The position numbers were made by a program, and so were the translations under genes. Under the pieces are notes generated by a model. The model worked only from the letters and a program-made list of their open reading frames with translations, was not told the origin of the DNA and searched no databases. From DATFES01 sp035457725 (GTDB taxonomy: Bacteria > Pseudomonadota > Alphaproteobacteria > CACIAM-22H2), in the NCBI GenBank assembly GCA_035457725.1, contig DATIBC010000055.1, forward strand, positions 1 through 22,505: DNA of 22,505 nt, written 5' to 3'. This document shows positions 1 through 8,423 of this stretch, in pieces (the stretch's first letter is position 1; the number at the start of each line of letters is the position of its first letter).

Positions 1-1695
1 AGCGAGCAGCGCTTTCGCGACGTGGCGGAAAGTGCGGGCGACTGGATCTGGGAGATGGACGCCGATCTGCGATTCACCTACGAATCGCCGCGCTTCTTCG
101 AGATTTTCCCGGTGGCGCCGGAGCGGATCATCGGCAAGACCCGCGAGGAGTTCGCCGGCCGCGCGCTCGACGAGCCGCATTGGCAAGCCCACCGTGCCAC
201 CTTGGCGGCGCGCCTGCCGTTTCGTGACTTCGGCTACAGCACGACGATGCCCGACGGCAGCGTGCGTTATCTCCAGATCAGCGGCAAGCCGATCTACGAC
301 GCGGCCGGCGCGTTCGCCGGTTATCGCGGCACCGGGCGCGACGTCACCGACCACGAACTGTCGCAACTGGCATTGAAACAGAGCGAACAACGTCTCCTGG
401 TCGCCATCGAAAGCATCTCCGAGGGGTTCTGCCTCTATGACAGCGATGACCGGCTGGTCGTCTTCAACAGCAAGTACAAGTCGATCCTGTATTCCGGCGT
501 CGCGATCGAGCTGAAAGCGGGAATGAAGTTCGAGGACATTGTGCGGCGAGCCGCCGAATCCGGCTTGATCAAAGAGGCGCAGGGCCGGGTCGAGGAATGG
601 CTCGCCGAGCGCATGGCACGCCGGCGGAATCCGGGCGAACCACACATCCATCAGCGCGGCGACAGTCGATGGATCCTGGTGAGCGAACGGCGAACGCAAG
701 ACGGCGGCACCGTCGCGGTCTATTCGGACATCACCGAGCTCAAGCATCGCGAGGAGCAATTGGCCGCGAAATCGAAATCGCTCGAGGTGTTGTCGAACCA
801 GCTGGCGAAATACCTGGCGCCGCAGGTCTACAGCTCGATCTTTGCCGGCAGGAGCGAGGTTAAGATCGCCAGCCAGCGCAAGAAACTGACGATATTCTTC
901 TCGGATATCGCCGGGTTCACCGAAGCGGCCGATCGGCTCGAATCGGAGGACCTCACGCAGCTCCTCAATCACTACCTGACCGAGATGTCGCGCATTGCGA
1001 TTGCATACGGAGCGACGATCGACAAGTACGTCGGTGACGCGATGGTCATCTTCTTCGGCGATCCCGAGACGCGCGGCGTCAAGAACGATGCGCTCGCTTG
1101 CGTCAAGATGGCGATTGCGATGCGCAAACGACTGCACGAGCTCCAGGACGTATGGCGCGGCGCGGGCATCGACAAGCCGCTGCGCAGCCGGATCGGCATA
1201 AACACCGGCTATTGCACGGTGGGAAACTTCGGCAGCGAAGACCGTATGGACTACACGATCATCGGCGGCGGGGTAAACCTCGCCTCGCGACTCGAGGCGG
1301 CCGCCGAGCCGGATCAAATCCTCGTCTCGTACGATACCTATTCCCAGATTAGCGACGAGATCCATTGCGTCGACCGCGGAGAAATCAAGGTCAAGGGAAT
1401 CGCCTATCCCGTCGCCGTGTATCAGGTCGTCGATACCTTCGAGGCGCTGGGCAAGATGCGCGACTCGATTCGCGTCGACCGGCCAAACTTCAAGCTCGAC
1501 ATCGATCTCGATCGCATGTCCACCGAACAGGTCGAGGAGGCCGATGCCATATTACGCCGCGCACTGGTACGATTGCGGGCTGCCGATGCCGACGCGAAGC
1601 CGGGAATATCGACGCCGCCCGAGGGGGAACGTGGCGTGCGCAAGGGGCCGGTGGGCAAGCGCAACAGCGCGACCCGGCGGCGAAGCGCGGTGTAG
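1..1695 (+). CDS. PAS-PAS-class III adenylate/guanylate cyclase, 5' end cut by window
   Basis: The frame is open from base 1, and PAS sequence begins at once (RFRDVAESAGDWIWEMD), so the gene starts upstream and the GTG at 22 is not its start. Numbering residues from base 1, a first PAS domain spans about 1-115 and a second PAS-like domain about 125-245 (SISEGFCLYDSDDRLVVFN). A short helical linker follows, then a class III cyclase domain at about 285-480. The two metal-binding aspartates are visible in FSDIAGF (D302) and KYVGDAMVIFFG (D346). The substrate-reading pair is Lys in DKYVGD and Thr in DYTIIG, a Thr-type (class IIIb-like) arrangement usually linked to ATP. The transition-state Asn and Arg are present in VNLASRLE. 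The domain therefore looks active and should make cAMP in response to a signal sensed by the PAS domains. The last 60 or so residues are a basic, disordered tail. No membrane segment is visible in the part seen. The family call is sure; the ligand is unknown. Confidence 0.93.
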   Translation, partial: SEQRFRDVAESAGDWIWEMDADLRFTYESPRFFEIFPVAPERIIGKTREEFAGRALDEPHWQAHRATLAARLPFRDFGYSTTMPDGSVRYLQISGKPIYDAAGAFAGYRGTGRDVTDHELSQLALKQSEQRLLVAIESISEGFCLYDSDDRLVVFNSKYKSILYSGVAIELKAGMKFEDIVRRAAESGLIKEAQGRVEEWLAERMARRRNPGEPHIHQRGDSRWILVSERRTQDGGTVAVYSDITELKHREEQLAAKSKSLEVLSNQLAKYLAPQVYSSIFAGRSEVKIASQRKKLTIFFSDIAGFTEAADRLESEDLTQLLNHYLTEMSRIAIAYGATIDKYVGDAMVIFFGDPETRGVKNDALACVKMAIAMRKRLHELQDVWRGAGIDKPLRSRIGINTGYCTVGNFGSEDRMDYTIIGGGVNLASRLEAAAEPDQILVSYDTYSQISDEIHCVDRGEIKVKGIAYPVAVYQVVDTFEALGKMRDSIRVDRPNFKLDIDLDRMSTEQVEEADAILRRALVRLRAADADAKPGISTPPEGERGVRKGPVGKRNSATRRRSAV

Positions 1696-1726
1696 CCGCC
1701 GCGTCGTGACGCTGCCCGGGCCGGCC

Positions 1727-1744
1727 GCCGCTTGACAGAGCGGC
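1727..1744. other. Small inverted repeat between cyclase and galE
   Basis: GCCGCT (1727-1732) and AGCGGC (1739-1744) form a 6-bp stem around a 6-base loop, 31 bases after the cyclase stop. No T-run follows on the plus strand, so it is a poor intrinsic terminator. The loop region contains TTGACA (1732-1737), but no matching -10 hexamer lies 16-18 bases downstream. Confidence 0.25.
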
Positions 1745-1797
1745 CGCCGACCGCCAAAGGGTGGCGTGCCCGACCATCGACGAGAGCGAAACCACGC

Positions 1798-2793
1798 ATG
1801 CCGCGCGAGATCTTGGTGACCGGAGGGGCGGGCTATATCGGCGCGCATGTCGCCAAAGCGCTGTCCGAGGCCGGGTTCGCTCCAGTGGCGGTCGATAATC
1901 TATCCAATGGCCATCGTGACGCGGTGCGCTGGGGGCCATTAATCGAGGCCGATCTGGGCGACGCGCCGGCGCTCGAGTCGATCTTCGCGCGTCATCGATT
2001 CGCCGCCATCGTGCATCTTGCCGCGTTCATCGAAGTCGGCGAATCGATGCGCGATCCGCTGCGCTTCTTCCGCAACAATGTCGGCGGCGCGATGAATCTG
2101 CTGGCGGCGAGCCAACGCGCGCGCGTGCCGGCGATCGTGTTTTCTTCCACCGCCGCGGTGTACGGCACGCCGGAGCGCGAGGCTCTCACCGAAGATCATC
2201 CGACTCGGCCGGTCAATCCGTACGGCGAGTCCAAGCTGGCGGTCGAGCGCATCCTCGCCTGGACCGAGGCGGCGCACGGTATGCGGTGGCGGGCGCTACG
2301 CTACTTCAACGCCGCCGGCGCCGACGCCTCGGGGGCGATCGGTGAGGATCATCGGCCGGAATCGCACCTCATTCCCCGGGCCTGTCTTGCGGCGCTAGGG
2401 GTCGAACCCGAACTGCAAGTATTCGGGACCGATTATCCGACGCCCGACGGAACGGCGATTCGCGACTATATCCATGTGAGTGACCTCGCGGCGGCGCATG
2501 TGCTGGCGCTCGAACGGCTGCTTGCCGGCGGCGCGAGCGGCCCGCTCAATGTCGGCGCCGGGCGCGGGTATTCGGTCGCCGAGGTCGTCCGCGCAGTCGA
2601 GACAGCCTCGGGCCGCAAGGTGCCGACGCGCACCGCGCCACGGCGGGCTGGCGATGCCACCATTCTAGTGGCCGACATAAGCGCGGCGCGGTCGGCGCTC
2701 GGTTGGCAACCGCGCCACACCGACATCGTCGCCATTGCCCGCAGCGCCTGGGCGTGGCACGTCAAGCGGCATGGGACGCTGACGAAGAGTTGA
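1798..2793 (+). CDS. galE: UDP-glucose 4-epimerase (GalE)
   Basis: This 331-residue extended short-chain dehydrogenase/reductase interconverts UDP-glucose and UDP-galactose using bound NAD, supplying galactose units for surface polysaccharide. The nucleotide-binding motif GGAGYIG is at residues 9-15, just after the first strand. The catalytic pair is Tyr142 and Lys146 in YGESK. Thr118 in FSSTAAVYG sits where E. coli GalE has Ser124, a common replacement. Further family motifs are RYFNAAGAD and RDYIHVSDLA. The length matches the family's usual 330-340 residues. I chose the ATG at 1798 because it places the Rossmann fold right at the N-terminus; the frame is open back to a TTG at 1732, but that extension is not GalE-like. 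The gene lies 102 bases after the cyclase and 38 bases before the propeller gene. It could act on N-acetylated sugars instead, which the sequence alone does not settle. Confidence 0.93.
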   Translation: MPREILVTGGAGYIGAHVAKALSEAGFAPVAVDNLSNGHRDAVRWGPLIEADLGDAPALESIFARHRFAAIVHLAAFIEVGESMRDPLRFFRNNVGGAMNLLAASQRARVPAIVFSSTAAVYGTPEREALTEDHPTRPVNPYGESKLAVERILAWTEAAHGMRWRALRYFNAAGADASGAIGEDHRPESHLIPRACLAALGVEPELQVFGTDYPTPDGTAIRDYIHVSDLAAAHVLALERLLAGGASGPLNVGAGRGYSVAEVVRAVETASGRKVPTRTAPRRAGDATILVADISAARSALGWQPRHTDIVAIARSAWAWHVKRHGTLTKS

Positions 2794-2831
2794 ATCGCCC
2801 ACCCATCGCCAATTGGGCGAAACTGCACGCG

Positions 2832-4442
2832 ATGATCCGGCGATTGGCGGCGATCTTCGGCGTCACGCTAATGCTTGTCGCATCGCGCGATGGAGCGACG
2901 CGCGAGCTCGTGCCCGTCGCCCAGCCGGGTCCATGGCCGCATATCTCCTCGCTCATCGGCTACGGCGGACGACTGTGGTTCGTCAACAGCCGCAAGTTCG
3001 TCGATCACAACAGCGCCGACATCTATAGCTATAATCCTCGTTCCGGACACACGCGCTACGAACGCCATCTGTTCAGCCAAGACGCCGGCGATCCCGTCGT
3101 CTTCGCCGGGCTTCTCTACTGGCCGTACGAAGACCCGCGATTCTCGATGCGGCGCGGCGAGTTCTCGATCACTGACGGCGTAGGTTGGCAATGGCGTTCG
3201 ATGGCGGTGGGCGAGGCATTCCATGTTCACGCCATGGCCGGGCACGGCGGCGCGCTATGGGCGGCGATATCGGCGTGGCAGGCGGGCCTGCTGCGCTCGG
3301 ACGATCGCGGCGCAAGCTGGTCCGTCGTTTATGAGCATCCGACGCCCGCGGGCGAAGTGACGCGCATCACTACGCTGGCGAGCGACGGCAAAGCGCTCTA
3401 CGCCGGTCTCACCACGACGGTGGGAGAGGACGAAGCAACGCTATTGCGGCTCGAGGAAGGGCGCGTCAGCCCAGTCGAGACGTGGCCGCGTGGTGCGTCG
3501 ACGAGCGGTCTGGTGATTTGGCGCGGCCACGTTTACGCCTTGCACGACGCGCGGGGCGCGCGTGCAGTGTGGCGAAGCGATGGCGGCGCGTCCCAGCGGA
3601 TCGCGGCGCTCGACGGCGCAGGCATCCGCGCGCTTGCCGCCGGCGAGGACGCGCTGTGGGCGGCGAGCGCCGAACGGCCGGGCGGCGCGCTTTGGCGGAG
3701 CGATGACGGGGTCGACTGGTCGATCGTGCAGCGCTTCACGAGCTCCATGCCGGTGGCGATCGGCGCATATGGCGGCGCCGTCTATGTCGGCGCCGAGGGA
3801 GCGAATGGGCGCGGCGAGCTATGGGGCCCCGCGCCGCCGGCCGGGGCTGGCTCGGCGCTGACCGGAGATCTTCCGCTTTGGCCGGCGGCGGCGCCCGAAC
3901 CGTTGCAGGGCGCGGCGCTGGCGGCGTTGGACCGCACGCTCGAAGACCCCGCCGCGCTCGGCGCATCGCACGGCAGGTTGCTGGAGTTCGTTCATCTTCT
4001 CGCGCGAACACGCAGCCCGGAAATGGGTGCCGCGCTATCGGAACGGCTGACGCGGCGGCTGCCCGAGCGGCGCGTCGACCTCTTCGGCGGAAACACCGAT
4101 CTTCCCGCCGCGCGCATCGCGCGCTGGGATCTGATGTGGGCGATCGCGCGTGTCGGGCATGGCCGCGTACCGCCGGAATTGATCGAGGCGCCGTGGACGG
4201 TTCGCGCCAATCGCTCGCAAAAATACTTCGAGCCGGCGCCGGCGGCGTTGTGGGCGGCGGCCGAAATCGGTCAAGCCGACGAGGCAACCATCGCGGCGCT
4301 CATCGACCGACTGGATCGGCCTGACGACCCCGATTGGCTGCGGGGCGACGTCATCGGCGCGCTCGCCGCGCTCACCGGCGAGCGTTTCGGTTACGACATC
4401 GCCAAATGGCGATCCTGGCGGCGGACGCGCGAAACGAAGTAA
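2832..4442 (+). CDS. Exported Asp-box beta-propeller protein with HEAT-like C-terminal part
   Basis: A 536-residue protein with an N-terminal signal-like segment (MIRRLAAIFGVTLMLVAS), so probably periplasmic or surface-exposed. Residues about 30-350 look like a sialidase/BNR-type beta-propeller. Two clear Asp-boxes (S-x-D-x-G-x-x-W) are seen as SDDRGASW near residue 157 and SDDGVDW near 290, with a degraded copy (RSDGGAS) near 248. Asp-boxes are structural turns; I see no catalytic set that would make it a sialidase. Residues about 355-536 are helical and rich in Ala and Leu, ending in LTGERFGYDIAKWRSW, which resembles the closing motif of some HEAT-repeat proteins. The ATG at 2832 is chosen because it gives the signal peptide and follows galE by 38 bases; the frame is open further upstream but there it overlaps galE. 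Function unknown; a binding or scaffold role in the envelope is an inference. Confidence 0.75.
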   Translation: MIRRLAAIFGVTLMLVASRDGATRELVPVAQPGPWPHISSLIGYGGRLWFVNSRKFVDHNSADIYSYNPRSGHTRYERHLFSQDAGDPVVFAGLLYWPYEDPRFSMRRGEFSITDGVGWQWRSMAVGEAFHVHAMAGHGGALWAAISAWQAGLLRSDDRGASWSVVYEHPTPAGEVTRITTLASDGKALYAGLTTTVGEDEATLLRLEEGRVSPVETWPRGASTSGLVIWRGHVYALHDARGARAVWRSDGGASQRIAALDGAGIRALAAGEDALWAASAERPGGALWRSDDGVDWSIVQRFTSSMPVAIGAYGGAVYVGAEGANGRGELWGPAPPAGAGSALTGDLPLWPAAAPEPLQGAALAALDRTLEDPAALGASHGRLLEFVHLLARTRSPEMGAALSERLTRRLPERRVDLFGGNTDLPAARIARWDLMWAIARVGHGRVPPELIEAPWTVRANRSQKYFEPAPAALWAAAEIGQADEATIAALIDRLDRPDDPDWLRGDVIGALAALTGERFGYDIAKWRSWRRTRETK

Positions 4443-4468
4443 GCAGGCTGCGGCCATCGGCGCGACCA

Positions 4469-4477
4469 TGGTAAAAT
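4469..4477 (+). promoter_or_regulatory. Possible extended -10 promoter for the SLC13 permease gene
   Basis: TGGTAAAAT has the form of an extended -10 element (TG at 4469-4470, TAAAAT at 4472-4477) in an otherwise GC-rich gap, about 50 bases before the permease start. No good -35 hexamer lies upstream, so the call rests on one element. Confidence 0.25.
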
Positions 4478-4479
4478 TG

Positions 4480-4497
4480 GCGCGCGGGGGAGCGCGC
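4480..4497 (+). other. GC-rich hairpin upstream of the SLC13 permease
   Basis: GCGCGC (4480-4485) pairs with GCGCGC (4492-4497) around a GGGGGA loop. It lies 38 bases after the propeller gene and 29 bases before the permease start. No T-run follows, so it is more likely a weak stop or a leader structure than a strong terminator. Confidence 0.3.
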
Positions 4498-4526
4498 ACT
4501 ATCGACGACAACGATAGGTCTCGGGA

Positions 4527-6308
4527 ATGACCGTCGAGCAAGCGACCGTCTTCGCCATACTCGCCGGCGCGCTGACGCTCTTCGTTTGGGAACGCTGGCG
4601 CTACGATGTGGTCGCGCTTTGCGCGCTGTTCGTCGCCGTCGCCGCCGGGGTCGTGCCGGCCAACGATGCATTCCGCGGCTTCGCCGATCCCGTGGTGACG
4701 ACGGTGGCGTGCGTCTTCGTCATGAGTGCCGCCGTGCGGCGCTCGGGTGCGATCGAGATTGTCGTCACCCGCGTCTCGCGATGGCTCGCATGGCCGTCGC
4801 TCCGTGTCTTCGCATTTTCGAGCTTGGTCGCGACAAGCTCGGCCTTCATGAACAACGTCGGCGCGCTCGCGTTGTTCATGCCCGCGGCCTTTCATGCCGC
4901 GCGGCGCGCCGGGCGCTCGCCATCGGAGCTTTTGATGCCCATGGCGTTCGCCTCGCTCCTGGGCGGTCTAATCACGCTGATCGGCACGCCGCCGAACCTG
5001 CTGATCGCCAATATCCGCGCGCAGTATGCGGGCGTGCCGTTCGCGATGTTCGACTTCACCCCGGTCGGCTTGGCGGTGGCGGTGGCCGGCACCCTCTACC
5101 TCGCGATCGGGTGGCGGTTGCTGCCCCGCGACCGGCGCGGCACCTCGCCGCCCGAAGCGAGCTTTCATATCGAGGACTATACCGCCGAGGCGCGCGTCCC
5201 TGAGGGATCGCCCTTCGCCGACAAAAAGCTGCAGGAGCTCGAGCGTCTGGGCGGCGGCGACCTCGCCGTGGTCGGGCTGGTACGCGATGGCTATCGGCAG
5301 CTGGTCCCGGCCGGATACACCATCCTTGTCGCCGGCGACATCCTGACGCTCGAAACGGATCCGATGACCCTCAAGAGCGTCGTCGACCAGGCGAAGCTCG
5401 AGCTCTTGGGCAGCGAGGAGTTCGATCCGCAGATGGTCCGCTCGGACGTCGTTGGCGTGGTCGAGGCGGTGCTGACCGAGCGCTCGATGCTGATCGGGCA
5501 AACGCCCGAGCGCGTACGGCTGCGCGATCGCTTCGGGGTCAACCTGCTTGCCGCACGTCACAGCGGCCACGCCCATCAGCGCCTCAGCCGTATTCGCTTC
5601 GCCCCGGGCGACGTCATCGTGTTGCAGGGCCGCCTCGACACCATGCCGGATACGTTGGGCGAACTGGGCTGCCTGCCGCTCGCCCAGCGCAATCTCGGAC
5701 TCGGCCGCCGGCGGCGCACGCTGTTGCCGCTCGCCATACTGCTCGGGGCCGTGGCAGCCGCCTCGAGCGGCGTGGCGCCGGTGGCGATCGCCTTCATGGG
5801 CGGCGTGCTGCTGATCTTGCTCGCCCGCCTACTCACTTTGCGCGAGTTCTACGAGGCGATCGATTGGCCGGTGATCATGCTGCTGGGCGCGATGATACCG
5901 GTGACGGAGGCGATGCAGACGACCGGCGGCGCCGCCCTGATCGCCTCCGCCGTCGCCAGGCTCGCTCCATACCTGTCGCCGCTGTCGGTCGTCGGCGTCG
6001 TGCTGGTGGCGACGATGCTGATCACTCCGGTGCTCAACAATGCGGCGACGGTGCTGATCATGGCGCCGATCGCCGCCGATCTGGCGATTCGCCTCGGGCT
6101 CGGCGTCGACGCGCTGCTGATGGCCGTCGCGGTCGGGGCGTCGTGCGATTTCCTGTCGCCGATCGGCCACCAGTCGAACACGCTGGTGATGGGACCTGGC
6201 GGCTATCGCTTCACCGATTATTGGCGGTTGGGTCTGCCGCTGTCGCTGATCGTCATCGCCGTGGCGGTGCCGGCGATCGCGCACGTATGGCCGCTCGTCG
6301 CGCGGTGA
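4527..6308 (+). CDS. SLC13/DASS-type permease with two RCK_C (TrkA_C) domains
   Basis: A 593-residue inner-membrane transporter of the divalent anion:sodium symporter type (SLC13 superfamily, YfbS/SAC1-like architecture). Hydrophobic helices fill residues about 5-200 and 400-593. Between them is a soluble insert with two RCK_C/TrkA_C-like domains at about 214-295 and 308-388. The twofold repeated hallmark is visible as SAFMNNVGALALF near residue 104 and ITPVLNNAATVLI near 499, each followed by a re-entrant-type motif (LIGTPPNLLIAN and LSPIGHQSNTLVMG). The family moves dicarboxylates, sulfate or related anions; members with paired RCK_C domains are often annotated as sulfate or general anion permeases, and the substrate cannot be fixed here. 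The gene stands alone, 84 bases after the propeller gene and convergent with acs. The ATG at 4527 has only a weak ribosome site. Confidence 0.9.
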   Translation: MTVEQATVFAILAGALTLFVWERWRYDVVALCALFVAVAAGVVPANDAFRGFADPVVTTVACVFVMSAAVRRSGAIEIVVTRVSRWLAWPSLRVFAFSSLVATSSAFMNNVGALALFMPAAFHAARRAGRSPSELLMPMAFASLLGGLITLIGTPPNLLIANIRAQYAGVPFAMFDFTPVGLAVAVAGTLYLAIGWRLLPRDRRGTSPPEASFHIEDYTAEARVPEGSPFADKKLQELERLGGGDLAVVGLVRDGYRQLVPAGYTILVAGDILTLETDPMTLKSVVDQAKLELLGSEEFDPQMVRSDVVGVVEAVLTERSMLIGQTPERVRLRDRFGVNLLAARHSGHAHQRLSRIRFAPGDVIVLQGRLDTMPDTLGELGCLPLAQRNLGLGRRRRTLLPLAILLGAVAAASSGVAPVAIAFMGGVLLILLARLLTLREFYEAIDWPVIMLLGAMIPVTEAMQTTGGAALIASAVARLAPYLSPLSVVGVVLVATMLITPVLNNAATVLIMAPIAADLAIRLGLGVDALLMAVAVGASCDFLSPIGHQSNTLVMGPGGYRFTDYWRLGLPLSLIVIAVAVPAIAHVWPLVAR

Positions 6309-6345
6309 TTCGACCGTGCGCGACTGTCGCCGACCCCGCCCGGAT

Positions 6346-6362
6346 CGGCGCGAAGGGCGCCG
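6346..6362. terminator. Weak hairpin between convergent permease and acs genes
   Basis: CGGCGC and GCGCCG form a 6-bp stem around GAAGG in the 57-base gap between two converging genes. It lacks a T-run on either side. Position supports a terminator role, sequence only weakly. Confidence 0.3.
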
Positions 6363-6365
6363 CGG

Positions 6366-8306
6366 TCAGGCGCGGTTCATGCGGTTCTTGACCAGATCGT
6401 CGACTACCGCCGGATCGGCAAGCGTCGAAGTGTCGCCGAGCTGTTCGTGCTCGTTGGCGGCGATCTTACGCAAGATACGGCGCATGATCTTGCCGGAGCG
6501 GGTCTTGGGAAGGCCGGGCGCCCACTGAATAAGATCGGGCGTGGCGATGGGTCCGATCTCCTTGCGTACCCAGCCAACGAGTTCCTTGCGCAGATCCTCG
6601 GTCGGCGACTCGCCGGCGTTCAGCGTGACGTATGCGTAGATGCCCTGGCCCTTGATGTCGTGCGGGTAGCCGACGACCGCCGACTCGGCGACCTTCGGAT
6701 GGGCGACGAGCGCGCTCTCGATCTCGGCGGTGCCGAGCCGGTGCCCGGCGACGTTGATCACGTCGTCGACGCGGCCGGTGATCCAATAATAGCCGTCGGC
6801 ATCGCGCCGGCATCCGTCGCCGGTGAAGTACTTGCCATTGAAGGTGCTGAAGTACGTCTCGACGAAGCGCTTATGGTCGCCGAACACCGTGCGCATCTGC
6901 CCTGGCCACGAATCGGCGATGCACAGATTGCCCTCGGCGGCGCCTTCGAGCTGCTTGCCCTCGTTGTCGACAATGACCGGTTGCACGCCAAAGAAAGGTT
7001 TGGTCGCCGAGCCCGGCTTCTGGGCGATGGCGCCCGGCAGCGGAGTGATGAGGATTCCGCCGGTTTCGGTTTGCCACCAGGTATCGACGATGGGACAGCG
7101 GCCGTCGCCGACCACACTGTGGTACCACAGCCATGCCTCGGGATTGATCGGCTCGCCGACTGTGCCGAGCAGCCGCAGCGATCGCCGGCTGGTTCGCTTG
7201 ACCGGGCCTTCGCCCTCGCGCATCAGCGCGCGAATCGCGGTCGGCGCGGTATAGAAGATGTTGACCTTGTGCTTGTCGACGACCTGCCAGAAGCGCGAGA
7301 AATCAGGGTAGTTGGGCACGCCCTCGAACATCAACGTGGTGGCGCCGTTGGCGAGCGGGCCGTAGACGATGTAGGTATGCCCGGTCACCCAGCCGACGTC
7401 GGCGGTGCACCAGTAGATGTCGCCGTCGTGATAATCGAAGACGTATTGGTGCGTCAGCGCGGCGTAGACGAGGTAGCCGCCGGTGGTGTGCAGCACGCCC
7501 TTGGGTTTCCCGGTCGAGCCCGAAGTGTAGAGGATGAACAGCGGATCCTCGGCCTTCATCTCGACCGGCGGGCAGTCGGACGACACCGACGCCAGTTCGT
7601 CGTCGTACCAAAGATCGCGCCCAGGCGTCCATCCGACCGTGCCGCCCGTGCGCTTGACGACCAGCACGTTCTTGACCGAAGGGCAGCTTTTCAGCGCCTC
7701 GTCGGCGTTCGCCTTGAGCGGCACTTTGCGTCCGCCGCGCAGGCCCTCGTCGGCGGTGATGAGGAAATTCGAGTCGCAGTCCTGGATGCGGCCCACCAGC
7801 GAATCGGGCGAGAAGCCGCCGAACACCACCGAATGGATGGCGCCGATGCGCGCGCAGGCGAGAAGGGCGTACGCCGTCTCGGGAATCATCGGTAGATAGA
7901 TGGTGACGCGGTCCCCCTTCTTTACGCCGTGCTTCGTCATCGTGTTGGCGAGCCGGCAGACGTTCTGGTGCAGCTCGCTGTAGGAGATGTGCTTGTGTTC
8001 CGATGGGCTGTCGCCCTCCCAGATGATCGCCGTCTGGTCGGCGCGCGTGGCGAGATGGCGGTCGATGCAGTTGGCCGACGCGTTCAACGTGCCATCGTGA
8101 AACCAGCGGATATGCACGTTGCCCGAATACGCAACGTCCTTGACCTTGGTATAGGGTTTGATCCAGGCGATGCGCTTGCCGTGTTCGCCCCAGAACCCTT
8201 CGGGGTCCTTGATCGATCGCTCGTACATCTGCGCGTACTTGGTCTCGTCCGCCCAGGCCTTCCTGGCCCATTCTGGCGAGACCGGGAACAGCGTCGTGTT
8301 GCTCAT
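6366..8306 (-). CDS. acs: Acetyl-CoA synthetase (AMP-forming)
   Basis: A 646-residue cytoplasmic enzyme that activates acetate to acetyl-CoA through acetyl-AMP. The N-terminal ACS domain begins FPVSPEWARKAWADETKY. The phosphate-binding loop TSGSTGKPKG is near residue 262, the WWQTETGG adenylate motif near 410, and the C-terminal SGKIMRR carries Lys606. Lys606 corresponds to the lysine (609 in Salmonella) whose acetylation switches the enzyme off, so post-translational control is likely by homology. The length is typical (about 650). I chose the ATG at 8306 because GGGAG lies at good spacing just upstream and the next 30 residues of open frame are not ACS-like. It is 117 bases downstream of the glycosyltransferase gene on the same strand and converges with the permease gene. 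No deacetylase or acetyltransferase is seen nearby. Confidence 0.97.
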   Translation of the reverse strand: MSNTTLFPVSPEWARKAWADETKYAQMYERSIKDPEGFWGEHGKRIAWIKPYTKVKDVAYSGNVHIRWFHDGTLNASANCIDRHLATRADQTAIIWEGDSPSEHKHISYSELHQNVCRLANTMTKHGVKKGDRVTIYLPMIPETAYALLACARIGAIHSVVFGGFSPDSLVGRIQDCDSNFLITADEGLRGGRKVPLKANADEALKSCPSVKNVLVVKRTGGTVGWTPGRDLWYDDELASVSSDCPPVEMKAEDPLFILYTSGSTGKPKGVLHTTGGYLVYAALTHQYVFDYHDGDIYWCTADVGWVTGHTYIVYGPLANGATTLMFEGVPNYPDFSRFWQVVDKHKVNIFYTAPTAIRALMREGEGPVKRTSRRSLRLLGTVGEPINPEAWLWYHSVVGDGRCPIVDTWWQTETGGILITPLPGAIAQKPGSATKPFFGVQPVIVDNEGKQLEGAAEGNLCIADSWPGQMRTVFGDHKRFVETYFSTFNGKYFTGDGCRRDADGYYWITGRVDDVINVAGHRLGTAEIESALVAHPKVAESAVVGYPHDIKGQGIYAYVTLNAGESPTEDLRKELVGWVRKEIGPIATPDLIQWAPGLPKTRSGKIMRRILRKIAANEHEQLGDTSTLADPAVVDDLVKNRMNRA

Positions 8307-8384
8307 TGCGAGCGTCTCCCTCGTCGATCGTCCTGGAATTTCGCGTATGTTGGCCCCTGACGCGCCGATATTGGCCAAACCCCG

Positions 8385-8401
8385 GGCCCAAGACAAGGGC
8401 C
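8385..8401 (-). terminator. Possible hairpin terminator after the glycosyltransferase gene
   Basis: On the minus strand GGCCC and GGGCC form a 5-bp stem around TTGTCTT, just downstream of the glycosyltransferase stop at 8424 and before acs. Only a short GGGGTTTGG stretch follows, so termination would be partial at best. Confidence 0.25.
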
Positions 8402-8423
8402 GGTCCGGCGGCGATTTTCTTCG

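Noticed and set aside
1732..1760. TTGACA as a -35 box for galE
   Set aside because: No -10-like hexamer lies 16-18 bases downstream, and the hexamer is part of a small inverted repeat.
2703..2831. Upstream extension of the propeller protein overlapping galE
   Set aside because: The extra residues are His- and Arg-rich and out of frame with galE, and the ATG at 2832 gives a signal peptide directly.
4035..4895. A 286-codon minus-strand frame across the propeller-permease junction
   Set aside because: It is low-complexity, rich in His, Arg, Asp and Glu, and overlaps two well-supported genes on the other strand.
6447..7895. A 482-codon plus-strand frame opposite acs
   Set aside because: Its composition mirrors the acs codons and it lacks any recognisable motif; acs is unmistakable.
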